Assembly: GCF_001577835.2 (NCBI RefSeq)
Contig: NC_029529.1
Span: 5,892,157-5,956,156 of the forward strand
Direction of reading: 5' to 3'
DNA from: Coturnix japonica
Taxonomy: Eukaryota > Chordata > Aves > Galliformes > Phasianidae
Length of the DNA: 64,000 nucleotides
Positions 36,761 to 48,900 of this stretch are shown here, one piece after another. The position numbers and the translations under genes are program-made. Each line of letters opens with the position of its first letter. Position 1 is the first letter of the stretch. Below the pieces are notes generated by a model. That model had not been told where the DNA came from. It was given only the letters and a program-made list of their open reading frames with translations, and did not search any database.

Positions 36761-39215
36761 AACTTCAGTTTGATGGTTTTCCTGAAGATAACTTCCCTAT
36801 TGCTGTGAAGCATCCAGTTTCTATTTGAATTGAAATATGCCCTTATTGCGCTGTGCTCACCACGGCTTCCACTTGCTGTTCTCCAAGGTGAACTTCCACG
36901 TGTCAGTAAATAACAGATCTTGAGAAATCCCCCCGCAGTTACTCAGCATTAATCACTTGGGTTTTGAGAACAGGAAAAGGAGAGGATGGCTGGAGTGGTG
37001 AAGCACCATTGGAATCACATCCCAGGGTTCTGGCTTTCAGTGCACTCCCCTAAGGGCAGCAGCAGCGCCCTTCTTGGCCAGCTAAAAGCCTCCTGTGGAC
37101 TTCACTGATAACATGGAGTCCCTAGAGGTGAGCCAAGGTTTGTCCTTAATATATTTATGTAAAATAACTTTGGAAAAGATGTATTCTAATGAATGCAGGG
37201 TGGAGATAAGGCCAAGCTTTCTTTGAGCTGTTTCTTTCAGCATCATGTCCTGGGGCTTATCTAAGTGAAACTCAGATTCAGATTAGACAGAGAGAGAGAA
37301 AATCAGGATCTGTTGGCGAAACAACTTACAGATTGCTCCATAATCCACAGGGTGTGAGTCTCTTGTGGCAGGACCACGTCCTGCCTTTGCAGCACTGAGC
37401 AATGGCATTGTGCTGCATTTGGGAACTGCTCTTGCCACTGAGGACCTCAGCCCCACACTGCAAAGCTCTCACTCAGGACACTACAGCCCAGTGAGGCAGA
37501 CAAGGGGTTTTGTGGCCAACATATGGGACTGCAGCTGCTTTACCACCCTGTCATTTGGGCATGGGATGGGGACAGACAAGAGCAGCAGGGGTTTTTTTTG
37601 TCTTCCCAGTGATTTCATGAATCCAAGACACTGCCAATTATCCATCATTCATGGCAATTAAAATGTCAGCACCTCCTTCCCAAATGGAAATGGAGTTAAA
37701 GGTCCTGCTCTAGCCTATGTCCCTTGCTCTCCTCCTCCTGGAGGACCTTATGGGAAGCAGCCAAGTCCTGCCCCCATCCCCATTGAGCAGAATATGCAGA
37801 ATGCTGGCCTTGCTGTCCCACAGCCAGGTGGGGAAGCTGCTTCATCCATATGCCCCATAGGTATTCAGCCCCACAGGAGCTGCTCCAGCTCTTTGCATCG
37901 CACTTCCATGGCTTCTCACTTCCATATCCTCCAAACATCTCCCTGCTAAAAAGAAGCCTCCACCTCTCCCCCTCGCTTCCTCTTCACTGGGACTCTGCTT
38001 GGAACTTGCATAAAGCTTGCCCAAAAATAACACTGGCCACTCTCCCAGCTGTGGGTGTTGTGACTCCTGCACAGGGAAGGCTGCGATCTCGTTCATTTCA
38101 TGGCAGCTTTTGGTCAGCTCTGGCCCCCCTCCATCCTTGCTGGTACCAAATTTACAAGGTTCCTCCTTCCAGCCTTTCACTCTTCTCCTGGGCTTACCTC
38201 TACCTCACTGAGGCCTCATCTCTGGCAAGCCCCAGCGTTCTCTTGGCACAACTGCCTGCAAAACGTGGCACAGACAAACCAATAAAAGCAGCCAATAAAC
38301 TCCACGATGATTCTTTCCTTTGCTGCAAGTGGCCAAGGCAGCACCGCTTCCTTTGGGCTGACATTACAATGCAACAGAGAGGATGAGACTCAGATCCTGT
38401 TCTGTTTGGTTCCTGGCCGAGGTATGGTTTTTCCACCAGTGCAAGAAGAGCTTCTTTTAAGAAGGAAAATAATTACAGAGACAGTGACAGTGGGTCAGCT
38501 GGGGGTCTTTGCTCTAAGCAATAGCCCATAGGGCACTCAGTGGTGGCTCACCAGGACTCTGTCCATCTTTCTCCTTCTCAGAAGGGCCAGGCAGAACCTT
38601 TCAGGCTTGGAGAACCCTTCTGCCCCTGCAATGCTCCTGGAGCACAATGCCAGGCTGCTTCGTCACACATTGAGGTCCACGAGGCAGCGTGTCCACGGGC
38701 TGCAGCTGCCAAGTGACGGCGCTGAAGGAAAGCGGTCAGGAGCGAGCGTGAAACATGTAAGATGGCAGAATTCAAAAGGACAAACATTATTCGATACCTT
38801 ATTTATAGGGCACCACAGGGGGAAGGTAAAGGTTTCAGAAAAGAAAGAAGCACTTTAATTTTATCTGGAGATTTTCCAACAATAAAATCTAATCCATCAT
38901 TCTCTCTGTGTGACTGCTCTTAATGAAAATTTAGAGGCTGCGACTGAAATTTAGAATTCACAGGGGATACTATTAGGAAGATGTCTAGCAGCTATGCAAA
39001 ACCTGTTATATCATAGCCCCTGCCAAGGGCCGGGGGAAGAGTGGGGTGTGAAGCGGACAGCTCAGGGTTGGACGCTGAGTCCTCCCAGAGGCTCATCCCA
39101 GGGCTCTGCTCATGGGGTGCCAGGGCTGCTGGTGTGGGTTTCCCATTTACCACCTGCACCGAGGCCCTCCAGGTTTGTATCCTGTCCTGCAACTCATTGT
39201 TTGTTATTTAAGATG
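36761..39215. other. Intergenic: no gene seen
   Basis: Mostly unique DNA. Local AT-rich patches occur near 37.13-37.2 and 38.85-39.0 kb. No exon-like frame was supported. Confidence 0.4.
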
Positions 39216-39910
39216 TTCACTGTCCGGGAATCAGGAGTATCATGAGGAGCCCGCGGGGAAGGCAGACCATATGTAATCGTTACCAATCCTCTGCGCTTTA
39301 CTTTTAATCAAAGCAGATCAGGAGGCTGTTTCCAATACTTTTTAATGGGCCAAAAGGAGCTTCGATTATAAAGACAGTAACGGTGAATTATTTTAGGGCC
39401 TGGATGTACATCATGAATCAGTTTAATACCAAAGTCACTGCCAATTACTCAACGGGTTCAAAATGAGATTCCATCACAAAATGTTAAATCACAGGATAAA
39501 TCTGTCCTAGGAAGGGCTTTAGTAATCAAAAGACTCTCAAAGCAGAAAAACCTTTTCTAAAAGCAGGGGGGGAAAAAAAGGGAAAAAAAAAAAAAAAAAG
39601 GTTACATCTTAAGCCAGACATTATATAGTAATGCCAGATGTTAAACAGTTGACTTAAGTTATTGGCAGCTATCAAATGCAAGATACTAATACTACTGGTT
39701 GCAGAGCTATCCCACCAAGTTTGTAATCTGCGGAATGGGCTTAAATATTCCTTTAATTTTCTGCCTATGGATAACAGGCAATTTGGATTAGCTTCCGCAG
39801 AATAATAACCTCCTAATTCTAAGCAGATGAGTCTAAGCCTTCTGCAACATCAAAAAACCAAGGCCGTGCTTAATATGTAACCTTTAATGGTATACGTTTT
39901 TAAACTGTAT
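39216..39910. promoter_or_regulatory. Long candidate conserved noncoding element
   Basis: About 0.7 kb of unique AT-rich DNA that stands out from its surroundings. Examples are 'ccatatgtaatcgttaccaa', 'gcgctttacttttaatcaaa', 'tacatcatgaatcagtttaa', 'gccaattactcaacgggttc', 'gttgacttaagttattggc' and 'ggatttagattag'-type cores ('caatttggattagcttcc'). A short A-rich run sits at about 39567-39600. No transposon ends and no coding frame were found. Among the best enhancer candidates in the window, by composition. Confidence 0.38.
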
Positions 39911-40497
39911 GAGTCTCCTGGACCTGTGTAATTAAGCACAAGAAATGCTTAAAACCACTCTGCTTATGTCGCAGATGGGAGAAGGCACTGAGATTGTCCC
40001 CTGCTCCCAAATGCAGAACCAAGCAAAAAGAACTGTCCATAGTTTGGAACTCAGGGGACAACACACATCTTCTGTACCTGAAATGAAAGCACGCTGCCAT
40101 GGATCCCTGTGGCCAGGACAGCTTCCTGCCCGTCCCACACCACGTCACCCATTGTGTTGCTGTTTGCTATCAGGGCATGTGGCCAATTCACCCATACAGC
40201 ACTCATCCCAGCAGGGGTCCTGCAGCCCTCACCATGGCATCCCTAGTGTCTGTGGCTGAAAGACTGCAAAACAGCCACCTCCAGTGGGGACAACCTTGTG
40301 TCTGTGCAGCTTGGGCTTGTGTCTTTATCCCACGTCCTGTTCTCACACAGTGCCAGGCTATGGATGCATCAGAAATAAATGGGGCTGTTGCAGCTGGACC
40401 TCTTCTCCAGCTGTTTGCTCATTAATGTGTATTGCACAAGCTGCAAAATACCCAGTATGGCTGCCAGCCTACACATCATCTGAGCTTTTGTTTTGTT

Positions 40498-40622
40498 AAA
40501 ATTTATTAATAATAAACAATCTTATTAATTTATTTGCATATTTTATTTATTATGCATATTTGATTTATTTTTTTCCCTTTCCTTGATTAAAAGCTGCAAG
40601 GTTTTCCTTGATTAAAAGCTGT
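40498..40622. repeat. AT-rich tract with a short tandem duplication
   Basis: 40498-40570 is almost pure A/T. It is followed by two copies of 'tttccttgattaaaagctg' at 40578-40596 and 40603-40621, a 25-bp period. Confidence 0.75.
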
Positions 40623-40819
40623 ACTGGGCACATTCCTGCTGCTACACCCCAGGAAGGTCCTTTCTTGGGGCTGGAAGATGGATGGGATGGCGGTAAGGAA
40701 AGGGTCAAAACATCCTCCTGGCTGCGAGGAAGGAGGAATGTTGGCAGAGGAAGCCTTGCCACAGGAATAAGAGGTTGTCCTGGCTGTTCGGATTACTCCA
40801 CATGGGGTGAGTAAAACTG

Positions 40820-41160
40820 TCGGTCAGGCTGAAGCGTCTGATACACAAAGGGGAATAAAAACTCATTAAAGGTCTAAAAGGAAACCCTATTAAAATACCA
40901 AAAGTAAAATGGAGGACACTCGATCACCCCAGTGTTAGAGAAGTGTCGGAGTCTGAATGAACCTGACTTTTGTTTTTTTCCCTGAGAGCAGAGGAAATGT
41001 GTTTTGTCGAAAGCCAGGTGGGATGAGGGGCAGGTAGAGTGTCAAAGAGCACTGATAATATTTCAGGGTCTCGCTAGGAGCCTGAAATGCGAAAGGGATT
41101 TACTCGGCTTTCTGCAGGGAGGAGAGTGCTAGCAGATTTTTGAAGGCATTCCAAGGCGGT
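40820..41160. promoter_or_regulatory. Candidate conserved noncoding element
   Basis: Unique sequence with 'ggggaataaaaactcattaa', 'aaaccctattaaaataccaa', 'agcactgataatatttcagg' and 'ctcgctaggagcctgaaatg'. No repeat or coding signature was seen. Confidence 0.25.
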
Positions 41161-41473
41161 TCATATTCATCTGTTTCTTAAATCGCGAGCCGCTGACTGC
41201 CGCCATCCCGCAGCAGGGAGCATCTCCTCTGCTGTCTCCCACCCCAGTGTGGGCTGGCTCACGGCCGTCAGAGTCAGCGTGGGAGCATCCTTGCCATGCT
41301 CCTGTCCCGGTGTCCCCTTGAAAAGCCAACAGACTGCATTTACAGGGCCCAACCCTGAGAGCGGTCTCTCTTACAGCATCTTGTTTCTCCTTTATTTGGC
41401 CTTATGGAAAGAAAAGAAATTAGGAGGGGAAAGAGCTAAAAGAAACATTTTCTTGTAGCACAAGAGTTGCAAC

Positions 41474-41534
41474 CAGGTGATTTTTAAGGTCCCTTCTGAC
41501 CTAAGCCATTCTTATGAGTCTTTGATTCTGTAAG
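41474..41534 (+). repeat. CR1 3' end, + orientation
   Basis: 'caggtgatttttaaggtccc', 'ttctgacctaagccattctt' and 'gagtctttgattctgtaa' form a short CR1 tail. Confidence 0.75.
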
Positions 41535-41789
41535 CATTACAAAATCTCATCATCTTGTGAGTGCTGGATGCAAGGGTGCTCAGTTTCCAATGGACTCATG
41601 CACCGTGGTTGATGGATTTGTAAACCAAGTTTTACTAGGGCTGTCCCAGTCTGTAGTCACCAGAGCAGCCCGATGAACACCTCACCCATAGCAAATCCTC
41701 AGCAGACACCCCCAAATCCATTCCCCAGCTTCAGCTTGTTTCTCCTGCTTTGAGTCTCTGGTGGCTCATAGCATGAATGCTACTGAGGA

Positions 41790-42032
41790 TGGGGAAACTT
41801 TGTCCCATCTCTTCCTGAAGCTGAAGTTTTTGGAGAGTGGTGAGGTGCTGGAACAGGCTGCCCAGAGAGGCTATGGACGCCCCATCCCTGGAGGTGTTCA
41901 AGGCCAGGTTGGATGGGGCCGTGGGCTGACTGGTCTGATATTAAATGCGGAGGTTGGTGGCCCTGTATGTGGCAGGAGCTTGATGATCCTTGAGGTCCCT
42001 TTGAACCTGGGCCATTCTGTGATTCTGTGGCT
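41790..42032 (+). repeat. CR1 LINE 3' fragment, + orientation
   Basis: Clear consensus segments: 'tggtgaggtgctggaacagg', 'ctgcccagagaggctatgga', 'cgccccatccctggaggtgt', 'tcaaggccaggttggatggg', then 'aggtccctttgaacctgggc' and 'cattctgtgattctgtgg'. Confidence 0.92.
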
Positions 42033-44640
42033 GCACTCTTACATCAGCTGTCACCACGTATATCTCATCTCCTCACAAAACCAAGGTCCAAGGAAGAGCT
42101 TTTTCTGATTCCAACAGAGGCATAGAGCTATTATGCATTTTTTTCCTCACTCTGCTACCGTTCCTTTCCTCCTCCACAGCAGTACCCTGGCTTTTGGATA
42201 ACAAGGACAGTTTCCTCCCATCTCGATGGCTTCTGGGCCCCTCATTCACTCACACACACATTATAACCATGTAAACCTTGTTTCTGTATGAAACTTGAGC
42301 AGAGCTGCTTGCACACAGCGGACAACACTTCATCAGCTCATTGCGGTGCACTAGGAAGCACTTCAAAGACTAAAGTCACCGTGGAAAGCTTGCCTGTTAT
42401 AGAGGCAACAGCTCTGCAGAGACGCCAAAGGTAGCTAGAAATAAGCACAAGTCTTTTCCCAGCAGCTCAGTTAGGAGAATCTCTTTTACAGTTCCAGCAC
42501 TGAGCAACCCTTTTTGGGCCAAACAAGTACAGGCTGGAGTCAGAGTGCCTGGATGGCTCTGCAGCACCTTGCTTGGGCTCAGCAGACTGGTGGATTAGCA
42601 CCTGTCCACGTGGAATTGTAGATTTAAATCCTCTAAGCCTTTTCCAGTCAATTGATCTATCTCAAGCCTTTCATCGGACACAAATGGGCCTTTGACTTTC
42701 AACAAAATGAAGCAGTGATAAATATATATGGGACATGAATATATATATATACATACATATGTATATATATATATACATTATTTTTTTAATGGACATTTTA
42801 ATGGTCTCTACAGCTCTGCTGTTGCAGTCAGAGAGAAACTGCACCTCTGCTTCGGGAGCTGGTTGTAGAAACCCACTCCTCTGGACCCCACAGTTCATAC
42901 AACAGAGCTGGAGTCTTCTGCATCTTTGGTTAATGCCCCAACTTGCTCCAGGCTGCTCTTTGTTCACTTTACCACTGCACAACTGCCATGGTTTTATGAT
43001 TTTTGTTATTGGTATTGCACACTGTTGACAACGACATCACACATTTATTTTTAGTGTTTCACCTCCCAGCCTGCAGTTAATTACTGTCTTATTTTGAGGC
43101 TACCAGATTTCCGCAAATAGACCCTCATCTTCTTTACTTCCATTCCTGGCACCTGACAAACATAAGCCCCAGCAAACAGCAGAATAAGATTCCTAACGTT
43201 GACCCACAGGAGCTTGTGGTGTCAGACCTTTAGCTTTGCTGGGTCTGGGCATGAAACCTGGCATGGTAGAGTAGACTGAGCTCAGGCCATATGAAATATA
43301 ACCACCATACTTTACATCCACACCACTAAAAATAAGCCGCCGATGTCGACTCTTCATCTGGAAGGAGGGGAAAGCCCAGCTTTGCTGTGTTTTGGCTGAA
43401 ATGCAGCACCAACTCCTGACCATATTTGGCCATCAGCTCATCTCACAAGACTCGTGCATGAGAGTAGAGCTTTTCAATAAATGATTCTGGCCAAATGCCA
43501 GTTCTGCCTTTATTATTTCTCCCTGCTATCTCAGTACTTCATTTCATCACCTAAATTGCTGTGTTGAGTTATTCTAGGCTGTTAAAACGCTGTCACGCTG
43601 CAGAGGCAACGGTGTGAAGGAAACGATGCCTCCACAGAAGGTGCTCCATGCAGCTGAAATCAGGCCACCTATTTAGGTGTCAAGTTTAAATCTTTCACTG
43701 TAAGCACAGAAACATGAAACATTTTGCCCAAGTGTGTTGAAAGCTACCAAGACATTAAAGATTATTCATGGAATAAATATCCATTTGAAGGAAGGGATTT
43801 GTTTTCACGCATGAATATTTCAGGCAACACGTAGCAAAACACACATAGCATCATATTCCAAGTGATCAAGAAGGTGATCATATTCCAAGAGTTGTTTCAG
43901 TAATTCTTATTATTACCAATACCAGAAATGTATTTAAATCACATTTTAAACTCTTAGTGGCAGTTTCTGCCTGAACTAAAATAATTCCTAGGTTTTCTTC
44001 AAACTGGGAACTAATTACTAGCAATGAAAGATGCCTACTCCCTGAGTGTTAGCTTTCAAATACCAGCTCTTGGTTTACCTTCACATTACTGATAAGTTTG
44101 AACCAAAATTACTGTATTACACTTGTCCTGAAAACCAGAAAAGTGTCCTTATTTTACTCATAATTCCCCTGCCTGCTTCTTCCCACAGAAGAGGCGACTG
44201 TTTTGCCAGCAGCTTATTAATATATTACAGCTTTACATCTTCAGCTTGCCATGTTTCAGAATTTCCATTTTTGGGGTATTTTCAGTCCAGATGGATGAGC
44301 GTGTCTGAGCCTCACTGTGGAGCTCTGGTACCATCTAGTGTTACTAAGAAATCCTGAACCATCTGCTGGATGTGGCTGATCTCCTGATGGGTTTGTGGTA
44401 GGAAAAGCCTGTTGTGATCAGTCTGGTGATTAGGGACAACAAAATGCAGTAAAACCCTTTTCTCTATGAACAGCTGCCATCTGGGTGATGGCCACAGCGG
44501 CCAGGCCTGGCTGTAATGAAAGCATTTAGGGTCACATTGCTGTGATTGAATGCAGATCATCACCTGTGATGTCTCGGAACTGCTGGCCATTTTTACTCAG
44601 AGTTGCAGTTATAACTTCCAGATGTACTGCTTATCTATGC
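42033..44640. other. Intergenic: no gene seen
   Basis: Contains an ATAT/ACAT microsatellite at 42719-42780. AT-rich unique stretches at 43.04-43.14 and 43.56-44.10 kb may include conserved noncoding DNA. No supportable gene. Confidence 0.42.
42719..42780. repeat. (AT)n/(ACAT)n microsatellite
   Basis: Mixed TA and CATA units. The frames through it encode Tyr/Ile runs and are not genes. Confidence 0.92.
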
Positions 44641-44642
44641 TG

Positions 44643-44850
44643 CAATAAGGAAGTATTACTTCTCAGAAAGGGTAGTTAGGCATTGGAATGCACTGCCGAG
44701 GGAGGTGGTGGAGTCACCGACCATGGGAGTATTCAAGAAATGTCTGGATGTTGTGTTGATGAATATGATTTATCCAGGAATTATTGGTAATGGCTGGACC
44801 AGATGATCTTCTAGGTCTTTTCCAACCTTGATAATTCTGTGATTCTGTAA
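44643..44850 (+). repeat. CR1 LINE 3' fragment, + orientation
   Basis: Starts at the ORF2-tail segment 'ttacttctcagaaagggtag', then 'ggaggtggtggagtcaccga' and 'ttgtgttgatgaatatgatt', and ends 'ccaaccttgataattctgtg' plus 'attctgtaa'. By eye it is about 90% identical to the 3' half of the copy at 46.11-46.48 kb. Confidence 0.92.
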
Positions 44851-45227
44851 TAAGAGCAATATCCTTCAATGTTGCCCATTTTGCCTAATTAAGGAGCTTG
44901 CTCTTATAGTTCTGCTTACAACTTCTAAATGGATTCCTTATATATATGATAAAACATCCTTCCTGACCACAAGGCTTCTATAAGATTAAACACCCTCGAA
45001 ATAGCAGAGTGAGTCCAAAACAGTCACCAAGCAGTGGAAATGAGGTGGAAAAGAGGCATCCCCAGAAACCCTGTGTCCAAATAGGGCACATAGTGAGCAT
45101 GGTAGGATGGGTTGAACATGAGGATCTCACACATCTTTTCATCCTCAGTCATGAGGAGGCTTAAGGCTTAGTAGGCTTAGAACCCCCTCCCGCCCTGCCA
45201 TCATGGCGGCCTCCATATAACACCATC

Positions 45228-45367
45228 AAAGATGGCGGCTCCCCGTTTCCCTTTCAGCCACAGTCAGGGAGGAAGTAACGCAGGTAGCGTCATCTCCACA
45301 ACCAGTTCCGGGTGGAGCCACTTAGGAAGTGATTGTTCGTTCAAAGAGTGGCGGGCTGGGGCGGCGG
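45228..45367 (+). other. Probable first exon (partly or wholly 5' UTR) of the 19-exon gene
   Basis: It follows the YY1-like core. Two possible donors are visible: one with last exon base 45283 ('gcag|gtagcg') and one with last exon base 45367 ('gcgg|gtagga'). From the ATG at 45232 both leave one base, and joining either to the acceptor at 45829 keeps the frame through 'TG ACT ATG GAG'. An N-terminal extension (starting MAAPRFPFSHSQGG) is therefore possible, though the ATG may just be part of the YY1 motif. Start choice remains open. Confidence 0.45.
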
Positions 45368-45427
45368 GTAGGAACGGTCCGTGTGGGGAAGGGGAACCCG
45401 GCGATCCTGGGGGTCTTTGGGGGCTTT

Positions 45428-45495
45428 ATTTCATAGTTTCATAGTTTCGTGCGGGTTGGAAGGGACCTTAGAGATCATCGAGTCCAGCCCCCGGA
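45428..45495 (-). repeat. CR1 3' end, - orientation
   Basis: 'atagtttcatagtttcgtgc', 'gggttggaagggaccttaga' and 'gatcatcgagtccagccccc' are the reverse complement of a CR1 tail. It has inserted just inside the first intron, near the promoter. Confidence 0.88.
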
Positions 45496-45828
45496 ATTCG
45501 AGCCTCTGTGTCTTTGGGGGGGGGGCGAAGCGGGTTGAGGGGGTTCTGTGAGGGGAAATAACCGCAGTTCAATACGGTGGGTCCGCCATTGGAATGCCAG
45601 GGCTCACTTTTTTCTTTCTCTTTTTTTTTGTTTTTTTTTTTTTTAGGGTTCCTTCAGATCTAAGTGGAAAATACGATGTCGTTTGAGCTTCTGATTCAAG
45701 TGGTGTGTTGAAGGTTGCTATCTTTAGTGTAATGTACCCAGAGTTGGGGTTTGGAGGAGCCCTTTTCTACCTTTCCTGCTTTTTGGGGGCTGTTTTCTGC
45801 TAAATTGGGCTTTTCCTTTGGGGCTCAG

Positions 45829-45936
45829 TGACTATGGAGCCCTCTAAAGGAAAGAGAGAGCGAGATGTGATCCTGATCAGCGACGACGAAGATGAAGGCA
45901 CACATGGGAATTCAGTCCTTATAGTAGATCCATTAG
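45829..45936 (+). CDS. Coding exon 1: start codon and SUMO-interaction motifs
   Basis: Acceptor 'gggctcag' ends at 45828; ATG at 45834; donor 'gtgagt' at 45937. Encodes residues 1-34 plus one base: a basic start (KGKRER), then VILIS with the acidic run DDEDEG, then a second hydrophobic VLIVD. A hydrophobic core followed by acid is the classic SIM layout. Confidence 0.85.
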
Positions 45937-48900
45937 GTGAGTTCTGTGCTCTACTCAGCTGTGAGTTTCTGCCAATAAACTTCAGTAAGAAACTGAAGTA
46001 AAATATCAGATGTGACACCTTTGCAGCACAGGTTTCAAAAATAGATAAAAGCCAAAGGAGCTGCTGTTGCCTCATAACATCTATTATCTATCTATTATCT
46101 ATCTGGAGAAGAGGAGGCTCAGGGGAGACTTTATTGCTCTCTATAACTTCCTGAAGGGAGGTTGTAGTGAGCTGGGGGTTGGCCTCTTTTCTCGTGTAAT
46201 CGGTGATAGAACTAGAGGGAATGGTTTTAAGCTGCGCCAGGGGAGATTCAGGCTGAACATTAGGAAGTGTTACTTCTCGGAAAGGGTAGTCAGGCATTGG
46301 AATGCACTGCCCAGGGAGGTGGTGGAGTCACCGACCATGGGAGTGTTCAAGAAACGTTTGGATGTTGTGTTGATGAATATGATTTATCCGGGAAGTATTG
46401 GGAATGGTTGGACTAGATGATCTTCTAAGCCTTTTCCAACCTTGATAATTCTGTGATTCTGTGATTCTATTTGCCATCACTGATTGTTTTAAAGTGTACT
46501 ACTGTATAGCTTTAAAATAGCAGTGGTTTCTCTGAGCCATTTTCAGTGGTGAGCAGATCCTTTTTTATTTTTACCCCTCTTTTCATTGCTTAGGAATCTT
46601 GTGTTCCAAGCCAGTGTACCTTCCTTATTTGCACCAGATGAAATTATAAGAGAGCTCGTGCCTTAAAGTGTTTTAAAGAATAAGCTGGTTGATTTTGTAA
46701 TAAGATTGTAGACTTTTCATACTGAATCATACTTTTTTCTCTTTTCTACAGCAAAGACTGCCCTGGAAGAGAAGAAATGTGAAGAGGTTGTGGATGAGGA
46801 GTGTGAACTGGTGGTTACCTTCTGTAAACAAGCAAATGTGATGCCCCATGCAAGATATGACTGTACAATAAACTCATTTGAGTACGTTCAATGATGTGGA
46901 GGCTAGTATGGAGGTTTCCTTTCCCACATATAATCAGCCTTGTTATGTAGTGTTGTTAAAACGCTATCAGCTGAAAGTGTAAGTAGAGTTGGATGAGTGC
47001 ACGGACTGCTTTGTAAATAATGTTCTGTTTTTCAATTCTGTAGACGAATGGAATGTGAAACTTGCTCACCCACTGGAAAAAATGCTGACTTTTGTAATCA
47101 GTGCTACTGCTACATTTGTGATAAGCTGGCTTCTGAGGTAAGGAAGGGCTGTAGTCAAGAAATGCTCCAATGTGAGTAAACTGAATCCTTTAACAGTCTA
47201 TAGAAGAAATCACTCGTATGCACACTGAAACAGTAAATTACATGTAGAGTTTGGTTATTTGAATAGTTCCTCCTCTAAATGTTGCTATCCATCAGCTTCA
47301 CAGTGTTAAATATGGTCACCATCCAGGTTTATTCCTAGTAGTCAAGTGATTTGTAGGAATGGATGTTCACTTGATATAAACACGTGTTCATCCCATTTGC
47401 CTGGGGCTTCGTGGAGTGTAACTTCCAAATCAGGCTGCTTCTCACTGCACCAGACAAATACCAGATTGTTTTCCTGACTCAATGTAGGGGATGGGTGAGG
47501 TGTGGGGAGTGATGTGTTGGAGTGGTGGGTTTTGGTTTTTGCTTTGAGGAGGAAGGGAAGATTGTTTCATTGTTTGATTGGAGGGTTGTTTTTTGGTTGT
47601 TTTTTTTTAATTGTTGGTTTTTAGAATTCAGAAAACTTTGAACTGGGAGCAAAGTTAGGGTGAATGCTCAGAAACACTGCTTTGATACTTCATAGTAAAT
47701 TCTATGAGGAAAGTGTCAACCTAACTGTCCCCATAAGATATTCAGGAATTAGAGTAAATTACTGGGGAGGGGAGGAGGAAGTGTCTTTTATTATTGTTCT
47801 TTATAATTTATGGTAGAAAGGCACTGCCACGTTGTCCTCTTCCATCAACAGTCAAAATACAAAGCTAGGCAAAGCCACAGAAGTAAAGCATAAAATGAAT
47901 TCTAGTCCTTCCCTTGTAAAGTGGAACTAACTTTTGATTCATTTAACTTAGGGGATAATAAAATGCTTTTCTCTGTCTTTTACTTATTGTGAAACAGTGC
48001 CAGAATTGGACAACTTCTTCCCTCTGTCACTGCAATGCTCATAACAAAAGCAAATTCTGGAAAGACCAACGTGATTTTGCCTTGGCCGGTGTTCTTGTAA
48101 TGTTCAATTTGGAGCTCACAGATATTGATGCAGACCTTCGGCACGGTGGTAAGCACAGTGCTCTCATCCTGTCCTAGCAGACCTTTGGCTCACTGTGGCT
48201 ACTCAGTCTGTGGCTCTACATGTAATCTACAAGGTCAGCTTGTCCAGACCACGACTGTTCTTGTAAAGATGTGGTGAATTATTTAGGTAGCAGCTCACTT
48301 CTGCTGTCCTCTGTCTGGGCCATACTTAGACCAGTAGGATCTGCAGTTCCAGATTTGTGTCCTGCTGTCTTCCCCTTGGAAGAAGCAATGAAGTATGCCC
48401 AGCTGTTAAGACTGGGTGCAAGTGATTTGTCAAATGTTCTACACAGGGTATTAATGTCTTTATTCTGGTTTTGAAATAATTTTTTACCTGTCTGTCCTCT
48501 TAGGAAACCTTCTAATACGTTTTATCCAGGAACTTTCTGTGGAATATAATAAGTATTTAATTGGAGAGAGAGTTTCTCCCACAGAGCATAAATGCTTATG
48601 TGTCTCAAAGCTGCCTCCTGGCCAGTGTGATATCTGCAGATCTCAGAACACAAAGATTGTATACAAGTAAGTGATAACAGAATTAGCAGTACATATCAGT
48701 CACTGCAAGTTTTCTTTCCTTAAGTAGGAAAAAAACTTAAGGTTTTTTTTTCTTAAGTAGTTTCATGGCACCTGAAATCGTAGCGACGTAACAGAGGGAT
48801 ATTAATGGATCAGTGAACAATTGAATTGAATTTAACTTGGATGTATTTTAAGAATCCTCTTAAATGCATCTTAAAAGATAACTGTTGTGCTATGCTAAGA

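Larger units (their letters stand above)
45180..45540 (+). promoter_or_regulatory. GC/CpG-rich promoter with two YY1-like motifs
   Basis: A GC-rich, CpG-containing region directly upstream of the 19-exon gene. It carries two ATGGCGGC cores, at 45203-45210 and 45232-45239. The second lies in 'aagatggcggc', the form recognised by YY1 in TATA-less promoters, where it often sits just downstream of the start site. No TATA box was seen at the usual place. A G-run and a short - strand CR1 end lie in the same region. Confidence 0.7.
45937..46751 (+). other. Intron 1 (coding) with inserted CR1
   Basis: GT-AG intron holding the CR1 at about 46106-46480, a (TCTA)n patch at 46082-46105 just before it, and the acceptor 'ttttctacag'. 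Confidence 0.8.
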
